A stretch of 64,000 bases of DNA from Eukaryota sp. TZLM1-RC (taxonomy: Eukaryota > Metamonada: BaSk clade), in contig JAUPSS010000004.1 of assembly GCA_040285825.1 (NCBI GenBank), positions 5,897,658 through 5,961,657 of the forward strand, in the 5' to 3' direction. Numbering within the stretch: the first letter of the stretch is position 1; every line of letters begins with the position of its first letter. The translations under genes and the position numbers were made by a program. Below are positions 28,143 to 39,525 of the stretch, one piece after another. The notes under the pieces were generated by a model that did no database searches, was not told the DNA's origin, and was given only the letters and a program-made list of their open reading frames with translations.

Positions 28143-29057
28143 TTACATTTTGACAATTTGAAGTTCTTCCCGTTCAGCTAGAGTTACGATTAAAGAATCT
28201 TCATTTGTTACAACACCAGAGGGAATGGAATTTTCAATAATCAGCGAACTTAATTTCTTGATATTTTTCAAATCAAAACTTACAGAAAATAATGTTAAAG
28301 TGGTATCTTCCGAACCAACAATCAGATGATAGCCAGAGTCTTCCCTAGTCAAACAAATACACGTGATCATTTTGACCATGTTTATGACCGAAACAACAGC
28401 ACTAATTCTTGTATCAAAAAGGGTAATCATTCCATTCAAATGACCAATTGCTATTAAATTTTCCTTATGCTGCAGGAAGCAAACATCGTTATCCAAGGAA
28501 CATTTGCCAACTGCAGAGGCTTTGAGATCAGGGGTGAGTGAGAAAAAGTGTAAACAGGACGACTCAGTGAGACAGTACAGAGTGTTGTTGTAAACAGCAA
28601 GGCCAATAATAGCAGAGTCAATCAAATTCTGATTGAGGGTCAGAACAGCTGAGGAAAGCTTGTTGAAGGTGGGAGAGGAAAAGTTAAATGACCAGACCTC
28701 ACCCTTTGTCGTTGAAACTAACACGGTACTGAGATCAGGAAGGACAATAGAATCAGTAGGAAAGACACCACTCCCATCAAATCTGTATTCGAATTGTAAC
28801 TGTTGATCAGAGATTGAATATATCTTTATGATGGAGAGATCAAAAACGATGAGGTGACCCGATTGAACTAGAACTTTGTTGACAGGTGATTTGAGTGTGG
28901 AAAAAGATGGGTTGGCAGCATTGAGATCAGACAAAGATCCTAAAACAATGGTATTGGGACCAGCATAAGCAATCATTCCATCTGAAGATGAAAGATTCTG
29001 AGGACCATGTAGAGCAGGAACTGATGTCCTGATAGCAGACTGCATTGACAGTGGCAT
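28143..29057 (-). CDS. WD40-repeat protein, WDR54-like
   Basis: 304 residues from ATG 29057. Diverged beta-propeller repeats: LVQSGHLIVFDLSIIKIYSI, LPDLSTVLVSTTKGEVWSFN, AIIGLAVYNNTLYCLTESS, IAIGHLNGMITLFDTRISA, and GYHLIVGSEDTTLTLFSVS. The end of the protein (SGVVTNEDSLIVTLAEREELQIV) and the penultimate repeat resemble the WDR54 family, which is often found with ciliated organisms. The family call is tentative and the propeller call is firm. No other domain. It converges with SUA5 at a distance of 228 bp. Confidence 0.72.
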   Translation of the reverse strand: MPLSMQSAIRTSVPALHGPQNLSSSDGMIAYAGPNTIVLGSLSDLNAANPSFSTLKSPVNKVLVQSGHLIVFDLSIIKIYSISDQQLQFEYRFDGSGVFPTDSIVLPDLSTVLVSTTKGEVWSFNFSSPTFNKLSSAVLTLNQNLIDSAIIGLAVYNNTLYCLTESSCLHFFSLTPDLKASAVGKCSLDNDVCFLQHKENLIAIGHLNGMITLFDTRISAVVSVINMVKMITCICLTREDSGYHLIVGSEDTTLTLFSVSFDLKNIKKLSSLIIENSIPSGVVTNEDSLIVTLAEREELQIVKM

Positions 29058-29440
29058 TAGCTAATAGCGCAAAATAATAGACTGCAGAATAATGTTGGGG
29101 ACACAATGAAACATTTCTTTAATTCTTTCTCAAACTTTTGCTTTGACATTAAATGTTACATTCAATTCGTTGAAATGATTCAACCAGCTGTAATTCTTTG
29201 CCTTGAAGCAGTTGATGTATAAGTGAGAAAGCTTAGATTGAAATCACAAGATTTTACATTCATTGTCCATGCTGTTTTGAACATTGTGAACTCTAAGCGC
29301 AGAAAATCATTCATGAAGAATCATTATTTCGATATTTGGGCTTAGGCAATGACGATGAAGTATCATTATACAAACTTGCTACTAAAATATTTCTCGGTTG
29401 ATTATAAATTTTTGAGTACATTTAGCCAATTGTTTTTTTG
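29058..29440. other. Intergenic region upstream of the WD40 gene
   Basis: About 380 bp with no recognisable gene or repeat, ending where the family-C element begins. The proximal part must hold the WD40 gene's promoter. Confidence 0.5.
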
Positions 29441-30590
29441 CATGTACATTGATAAAATGTTCGTGAAGAATTACAGGGGTCAATGGACATGGTATCTCAA
29501 GTGGTAAAGCTTCCAATTAAGCCGGGAACCACCAATCACCTCTTGTCAGACCCATAGAAGCTCCGTCGTAGCGCGTACTGTCAATACTGGGGTTATTGAC
29601 AATTTATTTTGATATCAGAGGCTCTTGAAATGAATCTACTCAATATGATTTGCAAATAACATAAATATGGTCCTTGACATCATTATGCACTTTGCTTCTA
29701 AATGTAATAAAATGTTTACAGTTCCAAAGATGAGTAAACAAAAGAGGTTTACCACATTTTCATGTTGATGATTAGACCAATTGTTCATCTACAGAAAACA
29801 AAGAAAACGCGTGTTTCAAAGCCATCCATTGTCTCCTGAAAGAAGTTCATTAATAGAGGGATTTGGTGTCACTAAAGCAACTGTTGGCGCCCAAGGGTTA
29901 TTTGATATAAATAGAAAATAAATCAGACTTTTCTTTATTTATAATAGACTTTAGGCAACACAGCAGAACTGTTACGAATATCTTACATCAAATTTCCGAA
30001 AGCAGGAATTTTGTTGGCCAAACCAAGTCTTACTTCAAAAAGCGAGGTTTCATATAATTGAAAGAATATGGTGCTGGAACTTTTTCAAGTAAAATGTTGT
30101 TGTTACTGATTAACTAACTTGGTAGACAGATGAGGAATTTACATGATGAACGTGGCACTTGTTCAAGAACAAGTATTTCTATTAATAAATCTTTTTTCTC
30201 TCTTTACTTCTTTGGTATTTCTGCCTAACGGCATCAAAAAAGGCAAACAAGGCAGTAAACGTTTTGGGATTTCTCGGAAAATTTTCTGAAAAGCACTGAG
30301 TCCATTTACCTCCATGCAAATTGGCTAATTCTGCTGAATATTGATTCAATAAAAAATTAATTCACTATTGAAACGATGAGAATTGTTAGAGGACCTTTGA
30401 CAAAATTCAAAAACAACAGTGTTGCTCCTGAAAACGTTGCTTAACACAAGCCAGATGAATTTTCTCAACCAACTGTAATTTAATCAGAAGAACAACATAA
30501 ATGATTGGGAACATAGATTCATTAACTTCTCATAAAGAAAAATAGAATTTGAAGCAAACAAAATGTAGAAATATCAAAATATGAGTAAAG
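29440..30590 (-). mobile_element. Family-C non-LTR retroelement, degenerate
   Basis: The minus strand shares long blocks with 55.2-55.95 kb: the endonuclease/RGDLVV region (29.46-29.6 kb) and the zinc-motif region (CKHFIT..., 29.68-29.78 kb), followed by a jump to the pre-RT N-terminal segment (GKWTQCFSENFPRNPKTF and QKYQRSKEKKDLL, 30.3-30.15 kb). The RT core is missing and no frame is intact. The 73-bp element at 29882 is inserted in it. Confidence 0.75.
29882..29954 (+). mobile_element. 73-bp short insertion element, copy 2
   Basis: Same sequence type as 19045-19116, starting TGTTGGCGCCC, with ATATAAATAGAAAAT and AATAAA inside. The 5-bp repeats GCAAC at 29877-29881 and 29955-29959 bound it. 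The homologous family-C copy at about 55.84 kb lacks the insert, which confirms its borders. Confidence 0.7.
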
Positions 30591-30619
30591 AAATACCCCA
30601 AATTGATTGATGTACAATT

Positions 30620-32032
30620 GACTTCATCTTCTTGCAGCGTACCGATTATTGTGTTCTGATTTTGTTAAATTGCAATTATTGTAGAAAGCGGCGTCGATTG
30701 AGCGAGAGCAAGAAATTTATGTTGGAGCTACAGCAACGCGTTCCTGAAAACAATTATTTGGTAGAAAATATTTCCAAATCATATATTTATTTATCGAATA
30801 AGAAATATATAATAATCAAATGTACTGCCAAAGCTCCACATCCTCAAAATCTGCCTCCCCTACATCGAAACAAATACTTACTAAAGATTCAGAAAATTTC
30901 TTAAAAAAAGACAGTGAATCAGAACATAATATCACAATTCCGTTAAACGTGGAAAAAATATCCTGTTTTGTCAGTAAAATTTGGTAGAAAATTGGGTTAG
31001 GTCTGAGTTTCGCTAAACAATGATGTCGAATAGCGCTCAGGTTTTTCTAAATGTTCTGTCGATCATAGTCATGAATCATCTTCTAGAAATTTACATTTCT
31101 TAGTTATAATGATAAACCAAAGAATAATTTTCAACAATTATTTGTTTTGGAAAGTGGCCCTCCATTTGAATTACAAGCTACACGTTTGACTGCTTTCGTA
31201 AAGCCACGTGATGGAGTAAAACCTAATGGTATCCGTCAAATTGACATAGGAGAATCTTTATCTCGTTTGTAAGCTTCAATTGACTTTGATTGTGTCAATG
31301 AAAAATTTTCTAAATCGTTGGATCCTCATCAACTTGGAATAGAAACAATAGATGGTGCTTCTGTTGCTGCTCTTGCTTCTGAAACTTTTTTCAAGTCAGA
31401 GAATAATAACTTTATTTTTAATCATGACTTTGAAAATCTTTTAATTCTGGAAAGCGAAAAGCAATTTTTGATGTAATTAAATCTGATTTTCCTCAGCTCT
31501 CTAGTTTTTTGTTCCACTTTTATGTTTGATGCTGAAGATGATTTTCATAAGAATAATAGAGGTGATGTTATATTACCTGGATTAGATGGAAGTTTCATTT
31601 TATTGGATGTAATGTCTGTTGATCCTTGTAGTGCCTCAAATGAAAGGCTTGTTAATTCTGAAATTCATAATCCTCTTTCAAATGCTGAAAATTTCAAACT
31701 CAAAAAATACAATGAACCTTTGTCCAAATTGGCCAGTCTACAGCATGCAAAATACAATTTATATCCATTTGTATTTTCCCTTTTTGGTTCACTTGCACCA
31801 ACTGCTTTACGTTTTTTTGGATGATTTTGAATTGATTGTAAAGAGAAGAACTGGGAGAAATTTCAACAGATTGTTTTGGCAAAATAGAATTGTGTTTCCT
31901 ATTTTTAAGGGGATGTTGAAGATGGTTTCTGATGCTTTGCTGTCTCTTGGTTCTCACTATGAGAGAGTTGCATCTAGTGTTTTTGTTTTGGGAGAGATGG
32001 ATTTTTTAGATGTTGATTTATAGGTTTTGAAT
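30620..32032 (+). mobile_element. Family-B non-LTR retroelement, internally deleted
   Basis: N-terminal frame 30632-30904 (NCNYCRKRRRLSESKKF; a Ser/Lys-rich segment shared with 55.03-55.2 kb) is followed by the RT entry region (RLTAFVKPRDGVKPNGIRQIDIGESL, about 31.18 kb) with a nonsense codon. The element then jumps to the endonuclease (NNRGDVILPGLDGSFILLDVMSVDP, 31522-31824) and C-terminus (31619-32023). RT motifs B and C are deleted. A family-A copy is inserted in its 3' UTR at 32033. Confidence 0.85.
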
Positions 32033-32714
32033 TCACCTCAACTCACTTTGCGCCATGCTCTAAATTGCTCTAAATTGATAACTTATCGTTCTTCATTACA
32101 TGATGCTGTTAGAGACACTGTTTTCAATATGGCACAAACTGCAAGGATATCGTGTATCAAAGAGCCCCTGCTGAAAGAAACACTTTCTCTGAATAATTTT
32201 GGTTCTGATGATAGAGGTGATGTATACTGTGATTGGATTGATAATTCTGAAGCTATTGTTGACTTTGTCTCATGTAATGTTGCAAACGATACTTTGGTTC
32301 ACAGAAGAAAACTTAATCCTGTGGCTGCTCTGGATTTTAAAGCAAAAGAAAAACATAGAAAATATGATAAAGAAATTGAAGATGCAAATATCGATAGAAA
32401 TACACAGCTGGTTTTTATTGCTTTTCCATTTTCGATAAATGGAAGATTATCAGTTGAAGCAGAAACTTTTTGGATGACTTCCAAAAAAATGGTGAAAGAA
32501 AAAACAATGAAAAGATTTGATATTTTTTTATGGCGTTCACGGATTCAATTTGCCATTATTAATAGATTACCGCGGTTTTTCAATCGAATTAGAGAAGCTT
32601 TAGCTAGACAGCAAGCAAATCAAGATTTTGTAGAGGAAATCTTGGTTTAATGATAGTCGTCCCATTAGTTATGATTTAATTTAATCAAGTGTGCAAATTC
32701 AATAAATTAATTTT
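32033..32714 (+). mobile_element. Family-A 3' part inserted into family B, with target duplication
   Basis: TAGGTTTTGA(AT) stands at 32021-32032 and again at 32715-32726. Between them lies a 5'-truncated family-A copy starting within the zinc motif (SPQLTLRHALNCSKL) and reaching the UTR block TCGTCCCATTAGTTATGA. The frame 32027-32650 is intact except for the missing front. The insert is almost identical to the 57.6 and 60.4 kb copies, so it is young. Confidence 0.92.
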
Positions 32715-32739
32715 TAGGTTTTGAATAAAATTAAAATTA

Positions 32740-32900
32740 AATAAAAAAAGTACATTGTTTCACAATTTCAACAAAATCATCCAGGAAAGACAAAGCAAGA
32801 GGTCCATGAAACGTGCCATGAGGGGAAAATGCAAATGGACAGAGGACATAATGAGTATGCGATTCTGCATTCAAGGATAACAATTTTGCTTTATATTTGT
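32740..32900 (-). mobile_element. Short antisense retroelement C-terminal fragment
   Basis: The reverse complement reads PLALSFLDDFVEIVK, the same as the segment at 52.64-52.69 kb on the plus strand. No further parts are visible. Confidence 0.6.
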
Positions 32901-33392
32901 CATTTTTGGTTTTTTCGGAAATTCAATGTTATCCGATCAGTTTTTTAACCACATTGTTATTCATAAACGAAAACTGAACAAAAATCTTTATTCAAAGTTT
33001 GTATTGGAAACTATTTCTTTTGATTTGATTTGCTGGAAATCCTAGAATATAAATAAACCTTAAAGGAACATTTTTTAGCAACTTCATTGCTTAATGACTT
33101 ATTAATTTGGTGATTTAAATTGTTACAATGTTTATTATCAGCCATTAATCCTTTCAAATTAATGAAACATTGAAGTGAATTGATAATAAAATCACAAATT
33201 TGAGTAGATATTGGTGAACATTGTTTTGCAGGTAAAACCACAAAATAATTAAAAATTTCAATTTAATTAATTAGTAAATTGAAAAGTCACGTAAGTATAC
33301 CACAATATGGAGAAAACTACACAAGAAACACCGATAATTGAAAACAAAAAAATGAAAATGAATATTAAACAATTAAAAACAATTAAAAACAA
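32901..33392. other. Intergenic region, AT-rich
   Basis: One minus-strand frame (33241-33011) has an internal ATG (MADNKHCNNLNHQINKS), but nothing supports it as a gene. There are five copies of an AATTAAAAAC-type repeat at 33367-33400, next to the stop of the large orphan gene. Confidence 0.4.
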
Positions 33393-35726
33393 TTAAAAAC
33401 AATTAAATTCCTTGTACCAAGTATTAAGTGAGCGATCATCAACATTTATTTCACATACAAAAGGACAAGTGAGCTTTAGATGTTTCAAAACCAAAAAGAA
33501 CAATTCACAATTACTATAATTATTTTGTGATTTAATTGAAATCAGCCAGCAAATCAATAGTAAAATGTTATTTTCCAATAATTTTGAAGTAACACTTGGA
33601 GAAACTTTAAATAAAACGTAGAAGCAAAATCCATATAAAAATGAAACTGATGAAAAAGATGGCAAACATGAATGGACTCGGTACCTAAATTTGTCAGATT
33701 CTTTGAAATTGAGCACATTTGATTCATATTGGGAAAAATAATGATGTTCATAACAATCATTTTGAAAATAAAGAGAATATAACTTCGAAATTGAAGACTC
33801 GAAACAAATAGAAGTGTTGTTGGTTAGATTAAGAATTAAATTCAATGAAAATATCAATAACTCATTGGAATCATTAATTAATTGTTCTACAAACACGGAA
33901 TAATTATCTGGAAATAATGTTAAATAGGATAATAAAAAGAAGAAACTCGTAATAGAATTAAAATCAATTGTAGAGAAACACTGCCAAAATGTTTCAAAAG
34001 AAGTTAACTTGAAATGATCCAAAAAAAGACTGAAAACGCCATAATTAATAGCTTGACTGAATAAACAAATAGATCGTGGATTTAAAAGGCTAATTCTGCA
34101 CAAATGTACCACAACAGGGTTTCTTGAAAGCAGGCTAACAACTCCCTGGGACTTAAAGTCCATAAAAGAAACTAAATGTTGGACCCTTGGCTGCACTCTG
34201 TTGAAAATTGTCATGGACTGAATAAATATACTGGGATAACATGATAGATACGAAAGACAAGTGGAAATAATATCGAAATTAGAATTCGAAATAAAAGAAA
34301 CAAGTAAATGTAATAAATTACAAAAAGAATTACTTGAATGTTTCATATTGGTTAATTGATATAAAATTAACTTGAAATACGTAATAGGCTGCAAAGACAA
34401 AGAATTAAAGTCTATATCATCTATTAGGTATTTTTCAGAAACATCTGTCAATTTAATCATTAAGTTGGCGGTAAATTCGCTTAGTTTGTCATATCCTAAA
34501 CAATTAAAAAGAGTCTGGAAATACTCATTTCTATTCCCCGCCAATACATAATTTGGGCAAAATTTGAAAACTAATCCAACAATTACTACTGAAAATTCTA
34601 CTGTTTTGATGGCATTTTTTGAAAACCATTCAAAATACCGTGTGGTAGACAAAATTTTTGTTGCCGATTGTACAACTTTTTTCGAAAACAAACTTCTAAA
34701 TAGATGCGTCCTGCAAATCATATTGGTATTTGAAACAACAAAGTTACTTCCACAGACCCAATGTATTAACCAACCTCCCGTGGCACTCTCCAAAGAACAC
34801 AATAACAACGCTAAATGATGGAGAGATTCCCTTGACGAGTGACTCTCTTTTAATGGTTTAATTAAAGAAAACACAGAGTCAAATAGCGAGCAACAAGATT
34901 TTTCATTAAATGAATGCCAACGTAAAGGAATTTCCAGTAGTAATCGATGTAGGTGCCCAATTCTGAAGGTTAAACTTTTCAATAACGAGGGGGTTCTTGA
35001 GTTTGAAATTAGTTTGGCATGAATAACAGAACAATGCTGGGCGTAGAGAGAAGTGTACTCAGCCAGGAAAAGAGGATGTGAAGCAAGAGTAATACCAAGA
35101 AAGAGTCTAGAGGCTGCATAGGAAGGACAGTCGGGAAGAGAGGAGAGGAAGGTGGTGAGGGTTAGTTGGAGGGTGGAAATTGCTTTGGAACAAAACGGCG
35201 AAGAGGCGAGCTCAAAGTAAGAGAAGTAGGATAAATGATGAAGAGCGGTCAATGCATTGGAAGAGGAACGAGAGAGGCATGCTTTCTTAAGGGAGTCTAA
35301 TGTAGGGGCAATACTGGATTCTTCTGGGAAGTGGAGGAGTGAAGGGGAGAGTATTTGGGAGAGGGTGAGAGGAACAGGATCGTCAAATGTATCAGTGATA
35401 AGGTGGGGAGAAGAGGGAGCAAATGTGGTGATGGAGTTGGAGAGAGTATCAGTGATAGGGGAGACAAGAGAGATTGGAATGTTATAAGAAGAAAGGGTTC
35501 GACTGGAAGGAGGGGCCTGGGAAGCTAGGCATTTGCTTAATGTGACCAGATATCTAAAGAAAGGCGGTTTGAATGATGAAGATCTTTGTGATTGGGAGTA
35601 GTAATGATGAAGTGTATCGAGTAGCTGGTTCGTTATAGTGTCAACAGAAGCATCTGGTTGTTCAGCAACGAGGCCACGAGCTTTGTAGGAGAGAAAGGAG
35701 AACAATTGTGTGAGTTCAGCTTGCAT
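33393..35726 (-). CDS. Large orphan protein, 777 residues
   Basis: One uninterrupted frame from ATG 35726 to a stop at 33393, much too long to be chance in AT-rich DNA. Rich in Leu, Ser and Phe; mostly predicted helical with repeated short amphipathic segments (for example LTALHHLSYFSYFELASSPF and LLKSLTFRIGHLHRLLLEIPL), suggesting an alpha-solenoid. No signal peptide, zinc motif, P-loop or clear coiled coil. Several stretches are hydrophobic (FYGFCFYVLF-like near the end) without forming a clear membrane domain. I cannot name a family. Base composition falls from the N-terminal to the C-terminal half (the second half is much richer in AT). Confidence 0.75.
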   Translation of the reverse strand: MQAELTQLFSFLSYKARGLVAEQPDASVDTITNQLLDTLHHYYSQSQRSSSFKPPFFRYLVTLSKCLASQAPPSSRTLSSYNIPISLVSPITDTLSNSITTFAPSSPHLITDTFDDPVPLTLSQILSPSLLHFPEESSIAPTLDSLKKACLSRSSSNALTALHHLSYFSYFELASSPFCSKAISTLQLTLTTFLSSLPDCPSYAASRLFLGITLASHPLFLAEYTSLYAQHCSVIHAKLISNSRTPSLLKSLTFRIGHLHRLLLEIPLRWHSFNEKSCCSLFDSVFSLIKPLKESHSSRESLHHLALLLCSLESATGGWLIHWVCGSNFVVSNTNMICRTHLFRSLFSKKVVQSATKILSTTRYFEWFSKNAIKTVEFSVVIVGLVFKFCPNYVLAGNRNEYFQTLFNCLGYDKLSEFTANLMIKLTDVSEKYLIDDIDFNSLSLQPITYFKLILYQLTNMKHSSNSFCNLLHLLVSFISNSNFDIISTCLSYLSCYPSIFIQSMTIFNRVQPRVQHLVSFMDFKSQGVVSLLSRNPVVVHLCRISLLNPRSICLFSQAINYGVFSLFLDHFKLTSFETFWQCFSTIDFNSITSFFFLLSYLTLFPDNYSVFVEQLINDSNELLIFSLNLILNLTNNTSICFESSISKLYSLYFQNDCYEHHYFSQYESNVLNFKESDKFRYRVHSCLPSFSSVSFLYGFCFYVLFKVSPSVTSKLLENNILLLICWLISIKSQNNYSNCELFFLVLKHLKLTCPFVCEINVDDRSLNTWYKEFNCF

Positions 35727-35999
35727 TCTTTGTATTCATAGCTTCCGTGATAAAAGATGTTGTGAATACCAACGTTGTATGAGTGGAGATTACAACAAAA
35801 TTTTGATTTTGTGTGCAAAATTGACTGAAAAGGTGACTGAGGTTTTGTCACTGAGCAAGCAAAAATACATAATCCCACAAACAATTAAGACATCTGTGGG
35901 CCATGTGATACATTGGATAGGCATTTGATACCATTGTGCAAATAAGAAATTGCTTATATTACCCAAATATTTCTATAATATTTATTGAACATGCACACT

Positions 36000-37038
36000 T
36001 AATTAAATTAATTCATAACTATTGGGACGACTGACGTTGAACCAAGATTTCCTCTACAAAATCCTGATCTGCTTGCTGTCTAGCTAAAGCTTCTCTTATT
36101 CAATTAAAAAACCGAGGTAATCTATTGATAATGGCAAATTGAATCCGCGAACGCCATAACAAAATATCAAATTTTTTCATTGTTTTTTCTTGCACCAATT
36201 TTCGGAAGTCATTCAAAAAAGTTTCTGCTTCATCTGATAATCTTCCATTTATCGAAAATGGAAAAGCAATAAAAACCAGCTGTGTATTTCTATCGGCATT
36301 AGCTTCTTCAATATCTTTATCATATTTTCTATGTTTTTCTTTTGCTTTAAAATCAAGAGCACTCACATGATTAGGTTTTCTTCCGTGCACCAAAGTATCA
36401 TTTGCAACATTACATGAGACAAAGTCAAGAATAGCTTCAGAATTATCAATCCAATCACAGTATACATCACCTCTATCATCAGAACCAACATTATTCAGAG
36501 AAAGTGTTTCCTTCAGCAGAGGCTCTTTGATACACGATATTGTTGCAGTTTGTGCCATATTGAAAACAGTGTCTCTAACAGCATCATGTAGTGAAGAACG
36601 ATAAGTTATCAATTTAGAACAATTCAGAGCATGGCGCAAAATGCGTTGAGGTGAATTCGAACAAATACATTTTTATTTTGATAATAATTGATTAATGGGG
36701 ATATTCAAATATAATCTCATTTTTGTTACAAATGCTTCATTAGTGACACACAATCCAAATCTTCGTGGTACAATGGTTACAAAAAGTGAAGAATCTAATG
36801 ACTTTTTTTCACAAACACCCTTTTCCAATAACAATGAGTGAAGATCTTGATTTTAGACAGCCGAGCTGCATGTATTATTATAAAGATCATTTTCATACAT
36901 TCCAGTCAATCGTTTCTGTAATGTTCGAAGAGTGTATTTTAAATTTAAAAACCGCCATAATATGGACTAAGATCAGCATGGTCTGGAATTTGGAACATTT
37001 TACATCCCAGTAATTGTCACAAAACTTTTGTTAATAAG
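36000..37038 (-). mobile_element. Family-A retroelement, 5'-truncated, left border of the 5S array
   Basis: Minus-strand copy with frame 36639-36100 (endonuclease: GSDDRGDVYCDWIDNSEAILDF, KEKHRKYDKDIEEAN) and the 3' UTR block near 36015. At about 36949 sequence jumps from the LKYTLRTLQKR region to the AYLSPHYGG region of the intact element, an internal deletion. Its broken 5' end (about 37.03 kb) abuts the first 5S spacer. Confidence 0.87.
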
Positions 37039-37092
37039 TTTGCCAATTTTGTATCTGAAAATGTTTAAATTCTCATCTGATAATTTACAATT

Positions 37093-37205
37093 GGATGCGG
37101 CCATACTTGGTCTATAGCACCGGATCCCATTCCGAATTCCGAAGTTAAGCGGTCACAGGTCAGTAGTTGGATGGGAGACCACCAGCGAACACTGGGTGCT
37201 GCATC
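37093..37205 (+). rRNA. 5S rRNA unit 1 (5-nt deletion)
   Basis: Consensus A box AAGTTAAGCGG and T5 terminator, but CCTAG is missing before the C box, giving 113 nt. Confidence 0.8.
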
Positions 37206-37469
37206 TTTTTAACTTTATGTTGGCTGAAAAATCCCTTTTCAACAAATTGTCAATTGATCAAGTTTATTCAATTGGCAATTTAATTTTCTCAAATGTGATT
37301 ATTGTTTTGAATTGTTATGAGAAAAATGAATTAAGAGAATGAAAAACAACACCATCCTTTTTTACTAAATTTGTTTATTGAAAGGTAAAGATAGCTACTG
37401 AGTTCCAACAATATGTTTGCCAATTTTGTAACTGAAAACGTTTAAATTCTCATCTGATAATTTACAATC

Positions 37470-37576
37470 GGATGCAGCCATACTTGGTCTATAGCACCAG
37501 ATCCCATTCCGAATTCCGAAGTTAAGAGGACACAGGCCTGGGTGGGAGACCACCAGCGAACACTGGGTGCTGCATC
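37470..37576 (+). rRNA. 5S rRNA unit 2 (11-nt deletion, probable pseudogene)
   Basis: Lacks 11 nt (GTCAGTAGTTG-type) between the A box and C box. A box AAGAGG; no T-run at its end. Confidence 0.75.
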
Positions 37577-37859
37577 CTATTAACATTATGTTATCCTATT
37601 AACATTATGTTGGCTGAAAAATCCTTTTTCAACAAATTGTCAATTGATCAAGTTTATTCAATTGGCAATTAAATCTTCTCAAATGTGATCATTGTTTTGA
37701 ATTGTTATAAGAAAAATGAATTAAGAGAATGAAATACAACACCATCCTTTTTTACTAAATTTGTTTATTAAAAGGTAAAGATAGCTACTGAGTTCCAACA
37801 ATATGTTTGCCAATTTTGAAACTGAAAATGTTTAAATTCTCATCTGATAATTGACAATC

Positions 37860-37966
37860 GGATGCAGCCATACTTGGTCTATAGCACCGGATCCCATTCC
37901 GAATTCCGAAGTTAAGAGGACACAGGCCTGGGTGGGAGACCACCAGCGAACACTGGGTGCTGCATC
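37860..37966 (+). rRNA. 5S rRNA unit 3 (11-nt deletion)
   Basis: Same deletion class as unit 2; 107 nt. Spacer has the duplicated CCTATTAACATTATGTTAT segment. Confidence 0.75.
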
Positions 37967-38249
37967 CTATTAACATTATGTTATCCTATTAACATTATGT
38001 TGGCTGAAGAATCCTTTTTCAACAAATTGTCAATTGATCAAGTTTATTCAATTGGCAATTTAATCTTCTCAAATGTGATCATTGTTTTGAATTGTAATGA
38101 TAAAAATGAATTAAGAGAATGAAATACAACACCATCCTTTTTTACTAAATTTGTTTATTAAAAGGTAAAGATAGCTACTGAGTTCCAACAATATGTTTGC
38201 CAATTTTGAAACTGAAGATGTTTAAATTCTCATCTGATAATTGACAATC

Positions 38250-38355
38250 GGATGCAGCCATACTTGGTCTATAGCACGGATCCCATTCCGAATTCCGAAG
38301 TTAAGAGGCCACAGGCCTGGGTGGGAGACCACCAGCGAACACTGGGTGCTGCATC
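38250..38355 (+). rRNA. 5S rRNA unit 4 (11-nt deletion)
   Basis: Deletion class with one further base lost (CACGGATCC instead of CACCGGATCC); 106 nt. Confidence 0.74.
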
Positions 38356-38638
38356 CTATTAACATTATGTTATCCTATTAACATTATGTTGGCTGAAGAA
38401 TCCTTTTTCAACAATATGTCAATTGATCAAGTTTATTCAATTGGCAATTTAATCTTCTCAAATGTGATCATTGTTTTGAATTGTAATGATAAAAATGAAT
38501 TAAGAGAATGAAATACAACACCATCCTTTTTTACTAAATTTGTTTATTAAAAGGTAAAGATAGCTACTGAGTTCCAACAATATGTTTGCCAATTTTGAAA
38601 CTGAAAATGTTTAAATTCTCATCTGATAATTGACAATC

Positions 38639-38745
38639 GGCTGCAGCCATACTTGGTCTATAGCACCGGATCCCATTCCGAATTCCGAAGTTAAGAGGAC
38701 ACAGGCCTGGGTGGGAGACCACCAGCGAACACTGGGTGCTGCATC
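38639..38745 (+). rRNA. 5S rRNA unit 5 (11-nt deletion)
   Basis: Deletion class; begins GGCTGCAGCC, a change in helix I. Confidence 0.74.
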
Positions 38746-39028
38746 CTATTAACATTATGTTATCCTATTAACATTATGTTGGCTGAAAAATCCTTTTTCA
38801 ACAAATTGTCAATTGATCAAGTTTATTCAATTGGCAATTTAATCTTCTCAAATGTGATCATTGTTTTGAATTGTTATAAGAAAAATGAATTAAGAGAATG
38901 AAATACAACACCATCCTTTTTTACTAAATTTGTGTATTAAAAGGTAAAGATAGCTACTGAGTTCCAACAATATGTTTGCCAATTTTGAAACTGAAAATGT
39001 TTAAATTCTCATCTGATAATTGACAATC

Positions 39029-39135
39029 GGATGCAGCCATACTTGGTCTATAGCACCGGATCCCATTCCGAATTCCGAAGTTAAGAGGACACAGGCCTGG
39101 GTGGGAGACCACCAGCGAACACTGGGTGCTGCATC
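39029..39135 (+). rRNA. 5S rRNA unit 6 (11-nt deletion)
   Basis: Deletion class; identical in the gene part to unit 7. Confidence 0.75.
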
Positions 39136-39418
39136 CTATTAACATTATGTTATCCTATTAACATTATGTTGGCTGAAAAATCCTTTTTCAACAAATTGTC
39201 AATTGATCAAGTTTATTCAATTGGCAATTTAATCTTCTCAAATGTGATCATTGTTTTGAATTGTTATAAGAAAAATGAATTAAGAGAATGAAATACAACA
39301 CCATCCTTTTTTACTAAATTTGTTTATTAAAAGGTAAAGATAGCTACTGAGTTCCAACAATATGTTTGCCAATTTTGAAACTGAAAATGTTTAAATTCTC
39401 ATCTGATAATTGACAATC

Positions 39419-39525
39419 GGATGCAGCCATACTTGGTCTATAGCACCGGATCCCATTCCGAATTCCGAAGTTAAGAGGACACAGGCCTGGGTGGGAGACC
39501 ACCAGCGAACACTGGGTGCTGCATC
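39419..39525 (+). rRNA. 5S rRNA unit 7 (11-nt deletion)
   Basis: Deletion class; GGATGCAGCC start, CATCC end. Confidence 0.75.

Noticed and set aside
33011-33241. 76-codon minus-strand frame
   Set aside because: GTG start, no match, AT-rich composition; nothing supports it as a gene.
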